A DNA stretch of 64,000 nucleotides from Bifidobacterium anseris (lineage in GTDB: Bacteria > Actinomycetota > Actinomycetes > Actinomycetales > Bifidobacteriaceae). Within the stretch, counting starts at the first letter, position 1; every line of letters begins with the position of its first letter. Positions 43,303 to 52,011 of the stretch are shown one piece after another. The stretch is taken from assembly GCF_002860345.1 (NCBI RefSeq), contig NZ_NMYC01000001.1, positions 124,001 through 188,000 of the forward strand, written 5' to 3'. Under the pieces are notes generated by a model. That model was not told the origin of the DNA. It ran no database searches and was given only the letters and a program-made list of their open reading frames with translations. The translations under genes and the position numbers were made by a program.

Positions 43303-45318
43303 ATGACAGAAGACACGAAGATCGAGGAGAAACTCGAGGATCTGCAACGGCAGGAGGGTCCGCTCCTCGAAGTCAAGGACCTGCAGGTCGACTTCACGAC
43401 CGACGACGGCCGCGCCGTGCACGCGGTGCGCGATTCGTCGTTCAGCGTCTACCCGGGGCAGTGGGTCGCGATCGTCGGCGAATCCGGCTCCGGCAAGTCG
43501 ACGTCGGCGATGGCTTGCCTCGGCCTGCTGCCGGGCACCGGCAAGGTCGTCGGCGGTTCGATCAGGCTCAACGGCACCGAGATCTCGCACTACACGCAGA
43601 AGCAGTTCGCCGCCGTGCGCGGCTCGAAGATGGGCCTTGTGCCTCAGGATCCGATGAGCAACCTCAACCCGGTGTGGCGCATCGGCACGCAGGTCAAGGA
43701 GGCGCTCGTCGCGAACAACATGGACGTCTCGCACGAGAAGCGCTCCGACCTCGCGAAGGCGCTCGCCGACGCGGACATCGAGATCAAGAGCGAAGGTGAC
43801 GAGACCTTCCTCGGCTCGAAGGAGCTGCCTGAGCTCATCGAGGCGGCCGAGCAGGCGCTCGTCAAGATCGGCAAGAGCGGCGAGGCGCTGACCAAGAAGA
43901 TGGAGTACTTCCGCTCCGAATGGGTCCCGGGCTCCGAGACGCGCTGGCGTGTCGCCGACGACCTGATCAAGGCGGGCGTCAACGACGACGATGCATGGTA
44001 CATCGCGAAGAAGTACGTCACCGGCTCCTCGATGGAGGACCGCATCGCCGGTCTGCTCGACGAGGCCGGCCTGCCGGACGCGGCCGTGCGCGCACGTCAG
44101 TACCCGCATGAGTTCTCCGGCGGTATGCGCCAGCGCGCGCTCATCGCGATCGGTCTGGCATGCCGCCCCGAGCTGCTCATCGCCGACGAACCGACCTCGG
44201 CGCTCGACGTGACCGTGCAGAAGAGGATCCTCGACCATCTGCAGGGGCTCACCGACTCGCTCGGCACGGCGGTGCTGTTCATCACGCACGACTTGGGCCT
44301 TGCCGCCGAACGCGCGCAGCACATCGTCGTCATGTACAAGGGCCAGGTCGTCGAATCCGGTCCGTCGCTCGAGGTGCTCCAGCATCCGCAGCATCCGTAC
44401 ACGAAGCGTCTCGTCGCCGCCGCGCCGTCGCTCGCCTCGCAGCGCATCGTCTCCGTTGAGGAGCGCGGCGCGGACGCGAGCGCGCTCATGGAGCACAAGG
44501 TCAACGAGGATTCGCTTGAGCACGCCGACACGATCATCGACGTCGAGCATCTGACGAAGGAGTTCAAGCTCCCGCGCCGCAAGGAGATGTTCAAGGCCGT
44601 CGACGACGTGAGCTTCAAGGTCAAGCGCGGCACGACGCTTGCGATCGTCGGCGAATCCGGCTCCGGCAAGTCGACGGTGGCGAACATGGTGCTCAAGCTG
44701 CTCGAGCCGACGAGCGGCACCGTCACCTACAATGGGCAGGACATCGCCCAGTTCACGGGCAAGTCGCTGCTCGACTTCCGCAGGCACGTGCAGCCGGTGT
44801 TCCAGAACCCCTACGGTTCGCTCGACCCGATGTATTCGATCTTCCGCTCGATCGAGGAGCCGCTGCGCATCCACGGCATCGGCGACAAGAAAAGTCGTGC
44901 GGCGCGCGTGCGCGAGCTGCTCGACATGGTCGAACTGCCCGAATCGGTCATGCGCCGCTATCCGAACGAGCTGTCCGGCGGTCAGCGCCAGCGCATCGCG
45001 ATCGCGCGCGCGATGGCGCTCAACCCGGACGTCATCGTATGCGACGAGGCCGTCTCGGCGCTCGATGTGCTCGTGCAGGACCAGGTGCTCCATCTGCTCA
45101 ACGATCTGCAGGCGAAGAACGGGCTGAGCTACCTGTTCATCACGCATGATCTGGCCGTCGTGCGCCAGATCGCCGACGACGTCGTCGTCATGCAGCACGG
45201 CAGGCTCGTCGAGCACGGCACGACCGACGAGGTCTTCCTGCATCCCAAGCAGCAGTACACGAAGGATCTGCTCGATGCGATCCCGGGCGGCAAGCTCGAG
45301 CTCGGCCTCGACCTGTAA
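43303..45318 (+). CDS. oppDF: fused peptide ABC transporter ATPases OppD-OppF
   Basis: A 671-residue protein with two ABC domains. Domain 1: Walker A GESGSGKST (59-67), Q-loop VPQDPMSNLNP, signature FSGGMRQR (271-278), Walker B LLIADEPTSALD. Domain 2: Walker A from about 449, signature LSGGQRQR, Walker B VIVCDEAVSALD. In domain 1 the Q-loop and signature are about 155 residues apart instead of about 60, owing to a charged insertion at about 140-245 (KRSDLAKALADADIEIKSEG and on). The two Walker A regions are identical over 36 nt. A TAGGAGTAAGC site precedes ATG 43303. Confidence 0.95.
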   Translation: MTEDTKIEEKLEDLQRQEGPLLEVKDLQVDFTTDDGRAVHAVRDSSFSVYPGQWVAIVGESGSGKSTSAMACLGLLPGTGKVVGGSIRLNGTEISHYTQKQFAAVRGSKMGLVPQDPMSNLNPVWRIGTQVKEALVANNMDVSHEKRSDLAKALADADIEIKSEGDETFLGSKELPELIEAAEQALVKIGKSGEALTKKMEYFRSEWVPGSETRWRVADDLIKAGVNDDDAWYIAKKYVTGSSMEDRIAGLLDEAGLPDAAVRARQYPHEFSGGMRQRALIAIGLACRPELLIADEPTSALDVTVQKRILDHLQGLTDSLGTAVLFITHDLGLAAERAQHIVVMYKGQVVESGPSLEVLQHPQHPYTKRLVAAAPSLASQRIVSVEERGADASALMEHKVNEDSLEHADTIIDVEHLTKEFKLPRRKEMFKAVDDVSFKVKRGTTLAIVGESGSGKSTVANMVLKLLEPTSGTVTYNGQDIAQFTGKSLLDFRRHVQPVFQNPYGSLDPMYSIFRSIEEPLRIHGIGDKKSRAARVRELLDMVELPESVMRRYPNELSGGQRQRIAIARAMALNPDVIVCDEAVSALDVLVQDQVLHLLNDLQAKNGLSYLFITHDLAVVRQIADDVVVMQHGRLVEHGTTDEVFLHPKQQYTKDLLDAIPGGKLELGLDL

Positions 45319-45358
45319 TGTGATCGCTGCCTGATTGCTCAGGCGGCGATCACATTAC
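45315..45358 (+). terminator. oppDF terminator with repeated arm
   Basis: 20-nt arms (45315-45334 with 45339-45358), overlapping the stop codon. The 12-bp arm CGATCACATTAC is repeated at 45347, 45359 and 45371, giving three alternative pairing partners. Confidence 0.8.
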
Positions 45359-45403
45359 CGATCACATTACCGATCACATTACACAGACGGCAACACTCAG
45401 ACG

Positions 45404-45446
45404 GAGGAGCGCAATCCGGTCATTCCTCGACCGGATTGCGCTCCTC
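45404..45446 (-). terminator. hairpin overlapping the 3' end of the 45420 gene
   Basis: Perfect 17-bp arms GAGGAGCGCAATCCGGT (45404-45420) and 45430-45446; the stop codon lies in the stem-loop. Confidence 0.75.
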
Positions 45447-46121
45447 GTCGTCGTTTGCGTCATCATCATCGTTGCCGTTAGTGTCTTTGTCGGCGTTGTC
45501 GTCATTGTTGACGACGGAGCCGTCCTCCTGGGCGAAGCTGTAGGCGGCCATATGGTGCGCCTTGCCGATTCTGTGGATCGAATCGAGCAAATCGAAGGCC
45601 TGCGCGAAGATGATCAGCGAGAAGATCTCGTGCGTCACTTCCTTTGTGAGCAGGTCGCCGCCGGGAAGATGGCCGAGCAGCACGAACGCGAAGAACATCG
45701 TCGGATAGATGAGCTGGCGTTGGTAGCTGTAGAAGAACGTGCGGTCGCTCAGATGGTAGACGCAGATCGGCACGAGGTTGATCGCTGAGAAGATGAGCTG
45801 GATGAGGACGAGCACGCCGACGCCGCGGTTGAAATTGTCGTAGAAGACCTTGCCGAAGATCGACAGGAAGATGATGACGTAGACGTTCGCGCCGATGAGA
45901 TACCACAGCTGCAGACGCCGGGAATTCGTGAAGAAGCCGGCGATGAACACGACGAACACCGAGATCTCGACGAAGATGTCGCTGTAGAACTCGCTGTCGT
46001 CCCGCAGCGAGACGATCGCACACACGAGTGCGACGGCGACGAGCGCCATGCACGCGAGGAACATTTTTGGGATACAGCGACGGGCGCCGGCATGCGGGGA
46101 CACGGGGGAAGAAGTGGACAT
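45420..46121 (-). CDS. multi-pass membrane protein of unknown function
   Basis: A 233-residue protein with about six membrane segments (MFLACMALVAVALVCAIVSL, IFVEISVFVVFIAGFFT, LWYLIGANVYVIIFLSIFG, VLVLIQLIFSAINLVPICV, YPTMFFAFVLLGHLP, FSLIIFAQAFDLL) and an Asn/Asp-rich acidic tail of about 40 residues. I do not recognise the family. No clear ribosome site precedes ATG 46121. It is divergent from xth. Confidence 0.7.
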   Translation of the reverse strand: MSTSSPVSPHAGARRCIPKMFLACMALVAVALVCAIVSLRDDSEFYSDIFVEISVFVVFIAGFFTNSRRLQLWYLIGANVYVIIFLSIFGKVFYDNFNRGVGVLVLIQLIFSAINLVPICVYHLSDRTFFYSYQRQLIYPTMFFAFVLLGHLPGGDLLTKEVTHEIFSLIIFAQAFDLLDSIHRIGKAHHMAAYSFAQEDGSVVNNDDNADKDTNGNDDDDANDDEERNPVEE

Positions 46122-46270
46122 TCATTGCTCGATTCGTTGACGGGATTCGTTCATCCGATGACGCCTCCCACGGTAGTGCGCGCCCATGGGCGGCGTTCAA
46201 CTATGCCGTGGCCGAACGCGGCGGCCATGCGCGTGTCGTGAATCGGAGGACGTTCGGACATGCGCGCGGG

Positions 46271-46276
46271 TAGGCT
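46271..46276 (+). promoter_or_regulatory. -10 box of xth, leaderless start
   Basis: TAGGCT ends 8 nt before ATG 46285; no ribosome site. Confidence 0.5.
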
Positions 46277-46284
46277 CGTGAGCT

Positions 46285-47145
46285 ATGACGATGACGATCA
46301 CGACCTCGAACCTCAACGGCATCCGCGCCGCGAAACGCAAAGGCATGGAGAAATGGCTCCTCAAGCACACGCCGGACGTGTGGTGCATGCAGGAGACGCG
46401 CGCCCCGCAGGAGATACTCGACGAGATCTTCCAGCAGATCGGCGCCGACTACGTCGAGGCGGGGAAGGTCGACAGTCCCGACGATGTCCATACGCTCGAC
46501 GACGTGTGCGCGATCAAGGGACGCGCCGGCGTCGGCCTCGTCAGCGTGCTGCCGATCGTCGACACGCGCATCGGCCTGCCCGGGCTCGACGAGGACGTCG
46601 ACACTGGACGATGGATCGAGACGGACGTGACGACCGAACAGGGGTACACGGTGACCGTCGCATGCGTGTACGTGCATGCGGGCGGCGACGGCAACGACAT
46701 CAAGGAGACGCAGAAGTACCGCTTCCTCGACGCGATGACCGAACGCATGGAGCAGATGCGTCAGGAGGCGGCGGGCGGTGGCAGGCAGGCCGTCATCTGC
46801 GGCGACTTCAACATCGCGCACCGGCCGATCGATCTGAAGAACGCGAAGGCGAATCTGACGACGCACGGTTTCCTGCCGGCCGAACGCGCCTACATCGACA
46901 AATGGATCGACGAGATGGAATACGTCGACGTCATGCGCGATCTCGCCGGCGACATCCAGGGGCCGTACACGTGGTGGAGCCAGCGCGGCCGCGCCTTCGA
47001 CAACGACGCCGGCTGGCGTCTCGACTACCAGTTCGCGACGCCCGAGCTCGCGCAGACGGCGCGCGGATTCGTCGTCGACCGCGCCGAGGAATGGTACAAG
47101 CGCTGGTCGGACCACGCGCCGCTGAGCATCACCTACGACGTGTGA
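46285..47145 (+). CDS. xth: exodeoxyribonuclease III / AP endonuclease
   Basis: A 286-residue Mg2+-dependent enzyme of the ExoIII family, which cuts at abasic sites and trims 3' ends in base excision repair. Motifs in order: TTSNLNGIRAAKRKGMEKWL, DVWCMQETRAP, YVHAGGDGNDIKETQKYRF, CGDFNIAHRPIDLKN, and WRLDYQFATPEL with SDHAPLSITYDV at the end, carrying the catalytic Asp-His pair. The start at 46285 follows a TAGGCT box by 8 nt. Single gene. Confidence 0.94.
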   Translation: MTMTITTSNLNGIRAAKRKGMEKWLLKHTPDVWCMQETRAPQEILDEIFQQIGADYVEAGKVDSPDDVHTLDDVCAIKGRAGVGLVSVLPIVDTRIGLPGLDEDVDTGRWIETDVTTEQGYTVTVACVYVHAGGDGNDIKETQKYRFLDAMTERMEQMRQEAAGGGRQAVICGDFNIAHRPIDLKNAKANLTTHGFLPAERAYIDKWIDEMEYVDVMRDLAGDIQGPYTWWSQRGRAFDNDAGWRLDYQFATPELAQTARGFVVDRAEEWYKRWSDHAPLSITYDV

Positions 47146-47249
47146 GCGACGGAAACGACGCAATCGCACGGCATTGGTCGCACGGCATCAACCGTGGAAA
47201 AGTCGTGACGGGACACGGGATCGAGCGGACGCGGGCCGTGCGCCCGTGC

Positions 47250-47255
47250 TAGGCT
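47250..47255 (+). promoter_or_regulatory. -10 box of the DUF3710 gene cluster
   Basis: TAGGCT, giving a leader of about 85 nt before ATG 47349. Confidence 0.4.
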
Positions 47256-47348
47256 GGTGGCGATGATCGTCGGCCGCGCCGTGGGTGCCCGGCCGACGGC
47301 GCAGGCACGCGCACCAGCAGACATCAGCAGACAGGAGACGAGGCACAG

Positions 47349-48347
47349 ATGGGACTGTTCGGATTCGGCAAGAAGAAGAAAGAGAAGGAAGCGGCGGCGA
47401 AGGAACGCGAAGAGCGTCTCGCCAAGGCCGTCGCCTCGCAAACCGAGGACATCGCGCGGGAAGACGCCGACGACATCGACGTCACCGCCGCCGAACAGCC
47501 GGACAGGGACGCGAAGATCGCCGACGAGGAGCGCGATGCTGAGCGGCGCGCTGTACGCACCGATGAATCCGAAGGACTGCCCGAAGCCGCCGACGTCGAG
47601 GACAACGACGGCGACGACGATGAAGCGCTCGCCGTGCCGACCGAGGCCGTCATGGACTACCAGGGCCGCGGCGAACAGTTCGGCCCGTGGGACATCGACG
47701 AGGAGAACGGCCCCGACTATGACGAGTATCTGTCGCTCGGCTCGTTCTACATCCCCTTCGTGCAGGGCATCCAGCTGCGCCTCAAGGCGAGCAAGGCGGA
47801 CAACACGCTGCTCGGCGCGACGGTGACCATCGGACGTTCGAGCCTCGAACTCGAGGCCTTCGCGGCGCCCAAGACGATGGGCCTGTGGGACGACGTGCGC
47901 GACGACCTCGTCGCCGCGAACCCTACCGCGACCGTCGAACCCGGCATCTTCGGCGCCGAGGTGCGCCTGCCGATCCAGCTGCCGAACGGCAAGAAGCACA
48001 TCACGCGCATCGTCGGCGTCGACGGTCCGCGCTGGATGCTGCGTGGCATCTTCTCCGGCCCCGCCGCCGACAATCCGGACAGCCCGGAGGCGAAGGTGCT
48101 CGACCGCTTCTTCTCGTACATCGTCGTCGACCGCGGCGAGGAGCCGCTCGCGCCGCGCGACCTCATCCCGATGGCGCAGCCGCTGACGCCGGGCGAGCGT
48201 CGCGCGATGGCCGAAGCCTCCGACGACGCCGGTGACGAGACGCCGGCGACGATCGACGGCAAGCCGACCGGCCCGATGAACTCCGACCACGAGGTCGAGC
48301 AGAAGACGACGCTCTCGCGCGGCCCGATGTTCTCCGAACTGCGCTGA
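47349..48347 (+). CDS. DUF3710 family protein
   Basis: A 332-residue actinobacterial protein. The Lys-rich opening MGLFGFGKKKKEKEAAAKER is followed by a long acidic linker to about residue 100, then the conserved domain: GPWDIDEENGPDYDEYLSLG, IQLRLKASKADNTLLGATVT, LELEAFAAPKTMGLWDDVRD and GPRWMLRGIFSGPAADNPDS. The role is unknown in the family. AGGAGACGAGGCACAG precedes ATG 47349. It leads a tight run of five genes, directly followed by a DUF3159 protein, a pairing conserved in actinobacteria. Confidence 0.9.
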   Translation: MGLFGFGKKKKEKEAAAKEREERLAKAVASQTEDIAREDADDIDVTAAEQPDRDAKIADEERDAERRAVRTDESEGLPEAADVEDNDGDDDEALAVPTEAVMDYQGRGEQFGPWDIDEENGPDYDEYLSLGSFYIPFVQGIQLRLKASKADNTLLGATVTIGRSSLELEAFAAPKTMGLWDDVRDDLVAANPTATVEPGIFGAEVRLPIQLPNGKKHITRIVGVDGPRWMLRGIFSGPAADNPDSPEAKVLDRFFSYIVVDRGEEPLAPRDLIPMAQPLTPGERRAMAEASDDAGDETPATIDGKPTGPMNSDHEVEQKTTLSRGPMFSELR

Positions 48348-48351
48348 CGGC

Positions 48352-49164
48352 ATGGCTCAGACACGCAAACGCACCGGACTCGGTGCGCTCGCATCCAGCG
48401 ACGGGAACGACTTCTCGGTCATCGAGGCGATCGGCGGCCCGCGAGGCGTCGTCGAATCGATGCTGCCGGGCGTCGTCTTCGTCGTCATATTCATCGTCAC
48501 GAGCGACCTGAAACTCACCGTCATCGTCTCCGCGGCGCTCGCGGTGGCGCAGGTCGTTGTGCGCCTGTGCCAACGGCAGTCGGTCATGGGCGCGCTTTCG
48601 GGACTCGTGGCTGTCGCGATCTGCCTGATATGGGCGTGGAAGAGCGGCGAGGCGCGCAACTACTACATGTACGGCTTCATCACGAACGCCGTCTACATCG
48701 TCGTCCTGCTCGTCTCGCTGCTCGTCAAGGTGCCTGGACTCGGCTTCCTCATCGAGTTCATCCGCTCGCTGCCGACCGAACGATTCCGCGCATGGCTCGA
48801 CGGCTGGCGTTCCGACGCCGCGCTGATGCGCGCCTACACGACGATCACATGGCTGTGGATCGGCGTGTTCGCGCTGCGTCTGGTCGTGCAGGTGCCGCTG
48901 TATCTGACGAACCACGTCGGCTGGCTCGGCACGGCGCGCCTGCTGATGGGTATCCCGTTCTGGGCGCTCGCGATCTGGGTGTCTTATCTGATCGTGGCCA
49001 ATCCGATGCACCGCCACAAGCAGCTCGAACGCCAGCGCGCCGAGGAGGAAGGCGCGCGCGAGGCGGAGAAGAGCGCGCAGCGAAGTGCACAACACGAATC
49101 GAACGACGATAGTCAGTCAAACACTGAGCAGCACGACGACGGCGATCCAGGGACGGGAGCCTGA
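48352..49164 (+). CDS. DUF3159 family membrane protein
   Basis: A 270-residue membrane protein with about six segments (SMLPGVVFVVIFIVTSDLKL, VIVSAALAVAQVVVRLC, ALSGLVAVAICLIWAW, AVYIVVLLVSLLVKVPG, and two near residues 165 and 205) and a charged Glu/Gln/Ser tail. FSVIEAIGGPRGVVESMLPG at the start is the family mark. It lies 4 bases after DUF3710. The function is unknown; the pair probably works at the membrane. Confidence 0.9.
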   Translation: MAQTRKRTGLGALASSDGNDFSVIEAIGGPRGVVESMLPGVVFVVIFIVTSDLKLTVIVSAALAVAQVVVRLCQRQSVMGALSGLVAVAICLIWAWKSGEARNYYMYGFITNAVYIVVLLVSLLVKVPGLGFLIEFIRSLPTERFRAWLDGWRSDAALMRAYTTITWLWIGVFALRLVVQVPLYLTNHVGWLGTARLLMGIPFWALAIWVSYLIVANPMHRHKQLERQRAEEEGAREAEKSAQRSAQHESNDDSQSNTEQHDDGDPGTGA

Positions 49165-49165
49165 C

Positions 49166-49759
49166 ATGGCCAATGGCATCATCCTCAAGGTGGCGGTGGG
49201 CGTGTGCTGTGCGCTTGCCGTCTTCGCGCTCGCCTCATGCGCGCCGAAGAACGCCGCCGTCGGCGACACCGGATCGTCGAGCACCGACGCCCCGGCGCAT
49301 GTCGATTCGCCGGGCGAGACGCAGACGGTCGCAATCGTCGGCTCCGCGAACGGCGCGGACGGCCTCGTCGAGGAGGCACTGGACGCCGACGGCTACAAGG
49401 TCGTCCTCACGCCGGTGACGGACGCGGATGGCACGACTGATACCGATGCTGCAACGGCCGCGCGCATCCAGGCGGTGCGCGACGCCGTCGGACGCAACAT
49501 GAGCCTGATCGTCATCGGCGAGGCGGACATGGCGCATCAGGCCGACCAGTGGCGCGACGCGCTGCAATCGGCGCGCGACGCCGGCATTCCGGTCGTATTG
49601 CTCGACCCGGTCTCGACGCCGGACGACGACACATTGTTCGCCGCGTCGCTCAAGGTCAACGACCGCATGATGGACGCGACTCCGGTCGGCGAGGCCATAC
49701 GTCAGGTCATCGAGGACGAGCCGCACGAGCGCGACATCATCGTCACGACGCTGCACTGA
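49166..49759 (+). CDS. putative lipoprotein with periplasmic-binding-like fold
   Basis: A 197-residue protein with a signal (ILKVAVGVCCALAVFALASC) and a good lipobox LASC. The mature part alternates beta and alpha (TVAIVGSANGADGLVEEALD, MSLIVIGEADMAHQ, DAGIPVVLLDPVSTPD) like one lobe of a sugar-binding protein, but is too short for both lobes. It starts 1 base after the DUF3159 stop, with GGACGGGAG as the ribosome site, so it is in the same unit. The ligand is unknown. Confidence 0.7.
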   Translation: MANGIILKVAVGVCCALAVFALASCAPKNAAVGDTGSSSTDAPAHVDSPGETQTVAIVGSANGADGLVEEALDADGYKVVLTPVTDADGTTDTDAATAARIQAVRDAVGRNMSLIVIGEADMAHQADQWRDALQSARDAGIPVVLLDPVSTPDDDTLFAASLKVNDRMMDATPVGEAIRQVIEDEPHERDIIVTTLH

Positions 49760-49841
49760 GCGCGTCGGCATCACCACACGAACGCAGATACGAACGCAAG
49801 CAACGCGCGCCGTACGCACGGCCGCGGGGACAGGAGCAGGC

Positions 49842-51152
49842 ATGGAAGCCACGGTGGACATCGAACGGTACGCGGATCAGGGACGATGCGTCGCACACAT
49901 CGACGGGCGCGTCGTCTTCGTGCGCTTCGCACTGCCCGGCGAACGCGTGAGGATCGCGCTCGACGAACCGGCCGACCGCAAGGACCGCTTCTGGACCGGC
50001 GAGGTCGTCGAGGTGCTCGAGGCGAGTCCCGACCGCGTCGAGCCGGCATGGCCGCTCGCCGGGCCGCTCTCGACCGGCGGCGGCGTCGGCGGCGCCGACC
50101 TCATCCACGTCTCGCTCGAAGGTCAGGAACGCTGGAAGGAAGCCGCCGTCAAGGACGTCATGGCACGCCTTGGCCACGTCGAACTCGACGAAGTGCCCGT
50201 CTACGCGATGCCCGGCGACGAGGAGACGGGCGGCCTCAACTGGCGCACGCGCATCGAGATGATCACCGACGACGAAGGTAGGTCGTCGATGCACCGGCGC
50301 GGCAGCCATGTGCGTGTGCCGATCGACACGATGCCGCTCGCGACGCGCGCCGTGCTTGAGGCGGCCGCGATGAACAACATCTGGGACGGCGACCTGCCGG
50401 CGAACGCGCAGCTGCGCATCGCCGTGCCCGAACCGCGCGTCGACGCCGCCGACATCGCGACGCCCGAGGCACTGCGCCGCGCAATCGGCGACAACTACGC
50501 CGTCATCGTCGACGGCAAGGTGCGCCACGGCAGCCGCAATCTCACCGAACGCATCGTCGTCGACGGCCGCGAATTCACGTACACGGTCGACGCGGCCGGC
50601 TTCTGGCAGATGCACCGCGAGGCGCCGCAGGTGCTGCCGCAGTACGTCGTCGACCAGATCCGCGAGGCGATGGACGGCCGCGCGCCGCGCAATGGGCGCA
50701 ACCTCGTCATCTGGGATCTGTACTCCGGCTCGGGCCTGTTCACGCTGCCGCTCGCGACGCTGATCGACGAACACGCAAAGCTCGTCAGCATCGAAGGCGC
50801 GAAGACTGCCGTCGCGAACGCCCGTCGCAATCTCAAGGCCGCCGGCGTGCACACCGTGCAGGCGCTGTGCGGGGACGTGCTGCGCACGCTTGGCAAGGAT
50901 ATCGACCCGCAGCGCGCGCATCCGGACATCGTCGTCCTCGACCCGCCGCGCGCCGGCGCGAAAGCGAAGGTGTGCGCGAAGATCGCCGATTCGGGCGCGC
51001 CGGTCGTCGTCTACATCGCCTGCGACCCGGCGTCGCTCGCGCGCGACACGGCGACGCTGACGCAGCGCGGCTATGCGCTGCGTTCGATCGCCGCCTTCGA
51101 CATCTACCCGATGACGCATCATGTGGAGACGGTCGCCGTCTTCACGAAGTGA
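49842..51152 (+). CDS. TrmA/RumA-family RNA uracil-C5 methyltransferase
   Basis: A 436-residue class I SAM enzyme. A TRAM RNA-binding domain occupies about residues 1-62 (VFVRFALPGERVRIALDE). The central domain includes LNWRTRIEMITDDEG. The SAM motif is WDLYSGSGLFTLPLA, then IVVLDPPRAGAKAKVC and the catalytic Cys in VVVYIACDPASLARDTATLT. The family methylates uridine C5 in tRNA or 23S rRNA; which one cannot be told. The iron-sulfur cysteines of RumA are not apparent. GGGACAGGAGCAGGC precedes ATG 49842. Confidence 0.9.
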   Translation: MEATVDIERYADQGRCVAHIDGRVVFVRFALPGERVRIALDEPADRKDRFWTGEVVEVLEASPDRVEPAWPLAGPLSTGGGVGGADLIHVSLEGQERWKEAAVKDVMARLGHVELDEVPVYAMPGDEETGGLNWRTRIEMITDDEGRSSMHRRGSHVRVPIDTMPLATRAVLEAAAMNNIWDGDLPANAQLRIAVPEPRVDAADIATPEALRRAIGDNYAVIVDGKVRHGSRNLTERIVVDGREFTYTVDAAGFWQMHREAPQVLPQYVVDQIREAMDGRAPRNGRNLVIWDLYSGSGLFTLPLATLIDEHAKLVSIEGAKTAVANARRNLKAAGVHTVQALCGDVLRTLGKDIDPQRAHPDIVVLDPPRAGAKAKVCAKIADSGAPVVVYIACDPASLARDTATLTQRGYALRSIAAFDIYPMTHHVETVAVFTK

Positions 51153-51162
51153 GGGAACGACG

Positions 51163-51924
51163 ATGGTCTTCGACTTCAAGAAGGAATACAAGGCATACTA
51201 TCTGCCTGCGCGGCGGCCGCAGTTCGTCAACGTACCGCCGATGCGCTGCATCGCCGTGCGCGGCGACGGTGACCCCAACGAGCCGGACGGCGCTTATCAC
51301 CAGGCGCTCGCGATGCTGTACGCCGTCGCCTACACGATCAAGATGAGCAAGAAAGGCGATCATACCATCGCCGGCTACTTCGATTTCGTCGTGCCGCCGT
51401 TGGAAGGCTTCTGGTGGCAGCGCGACGGCGGCGCAGTCGACTTCGCCCACAAGGAGGGCTTCGCGTGGATCAGCGCGATCCGCATGCCCGATTTCGTCGC
51501 CGCACAGGACGTGGCGTGGGCGAAGGCGCAGGCCGCCATCAAGAAGAAGCTCGACTGCTCGGCCGTGGAGTTCCTGCGCGTCGACGAAGGGCCGTGCGTG
51601 CAATGCCTCCACGTCGGCTCCTATGACGACGAGCCGGCGACGATCGCGGCGATGGACATGTACACGCGCGCCCACGGCTGCACACCCGACTTCGCCGACG
51701 CCCGCCGCCATCATGAGATCTATCTGAGCGATCCGCGCCGCGTCGCCCCGGACAAACTGAAGACGGTCATCCGCCATCCGGTGCGCGCGGTGGAGGGTGC
51801 GGCGGCCAGCGCAGTGGAGCACGGCAGCGTAGTGGACAGCGTGGCGGCGGATGCCACGGACGGCCTTCCCACCGGCTTTGGCGCATGCATCCCCATGCCG
51901 GAGTTTACGACGATCGACAGGTGA
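51163..51924 (+). CDS. GyrI-like domain protein
   Basis: A 253-residue protein whose start (FKKEYKAYYLPARRPQFVNV, MRCIAVRGDGDPNEPDGAYH) and middle (FVVPPLEGFWWQRDG, CVQCLHVGSYDDEPATIAAM) match the GyrI-like small-molecule binding fold seen in the BmrR ligand domain and in stand-alone proteins. It may bind or hydrolyse hydrophobic compounds. The C-terminal 45 residues are low complexity. It starts 11 bases after the methyltransferase gene, with GAGGGAACGACG ahead. Confidence 0.85.
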   Translation: MVFDFKKEYKAYYLPARRPQFVNVPPMRCIAVRGDGDPNEPDGAYHQALAMLYAVAYTIKMSKKGDHTIAGYFDFVVPPLEGFWWQRDGGAVDFAHKEGFAWISAIRMPDFVAAQDVAWAKAQAAIKKKLDCSAVEFLRVDEGPCVQCLHVGSYDDEPATIAAMDMYTRAHGCTPDFADARRHHEIYLSDPRRVAPDKLKTVIRHPVRAVEGAAASAVEHGSVVDSVAADATDGLPTGFGACIPMPEFTTIDR

Positions 51925-51998
51925 CGCACGCGGCGACAACGTAATCAATATGCGTAGCCGCGGGGGAGCGGGCGCGCGGCCCGATGCACACGGTCGGG

Positions 51999-52004
51999 TA
52001 GACT
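51999..52004 (+). promoter_or_regulatory. -10 box of P-type ATPase gene, leaderless
   Basis: TAGACT ends 7 nt before ATG 52012; no ribosome site. Confidence 0.55.
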
Positions 52005-52011
52005 GGCGCGC

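Noticed and set aside
42307-45243. 978-residue antisense frame opposite oppC and oppDF
   Set aside because: Same GC artefact; the sense strand encodes clear ABC motifs.
47263-47826. Leaderless-looking ATG 7 nt after TAGGCT, leading into a frame overlapping DUF3710
   Set aside because: The frame is Arg/Ser-rich shadow sequence; DUF3710 has its own ribosome site at 47349.
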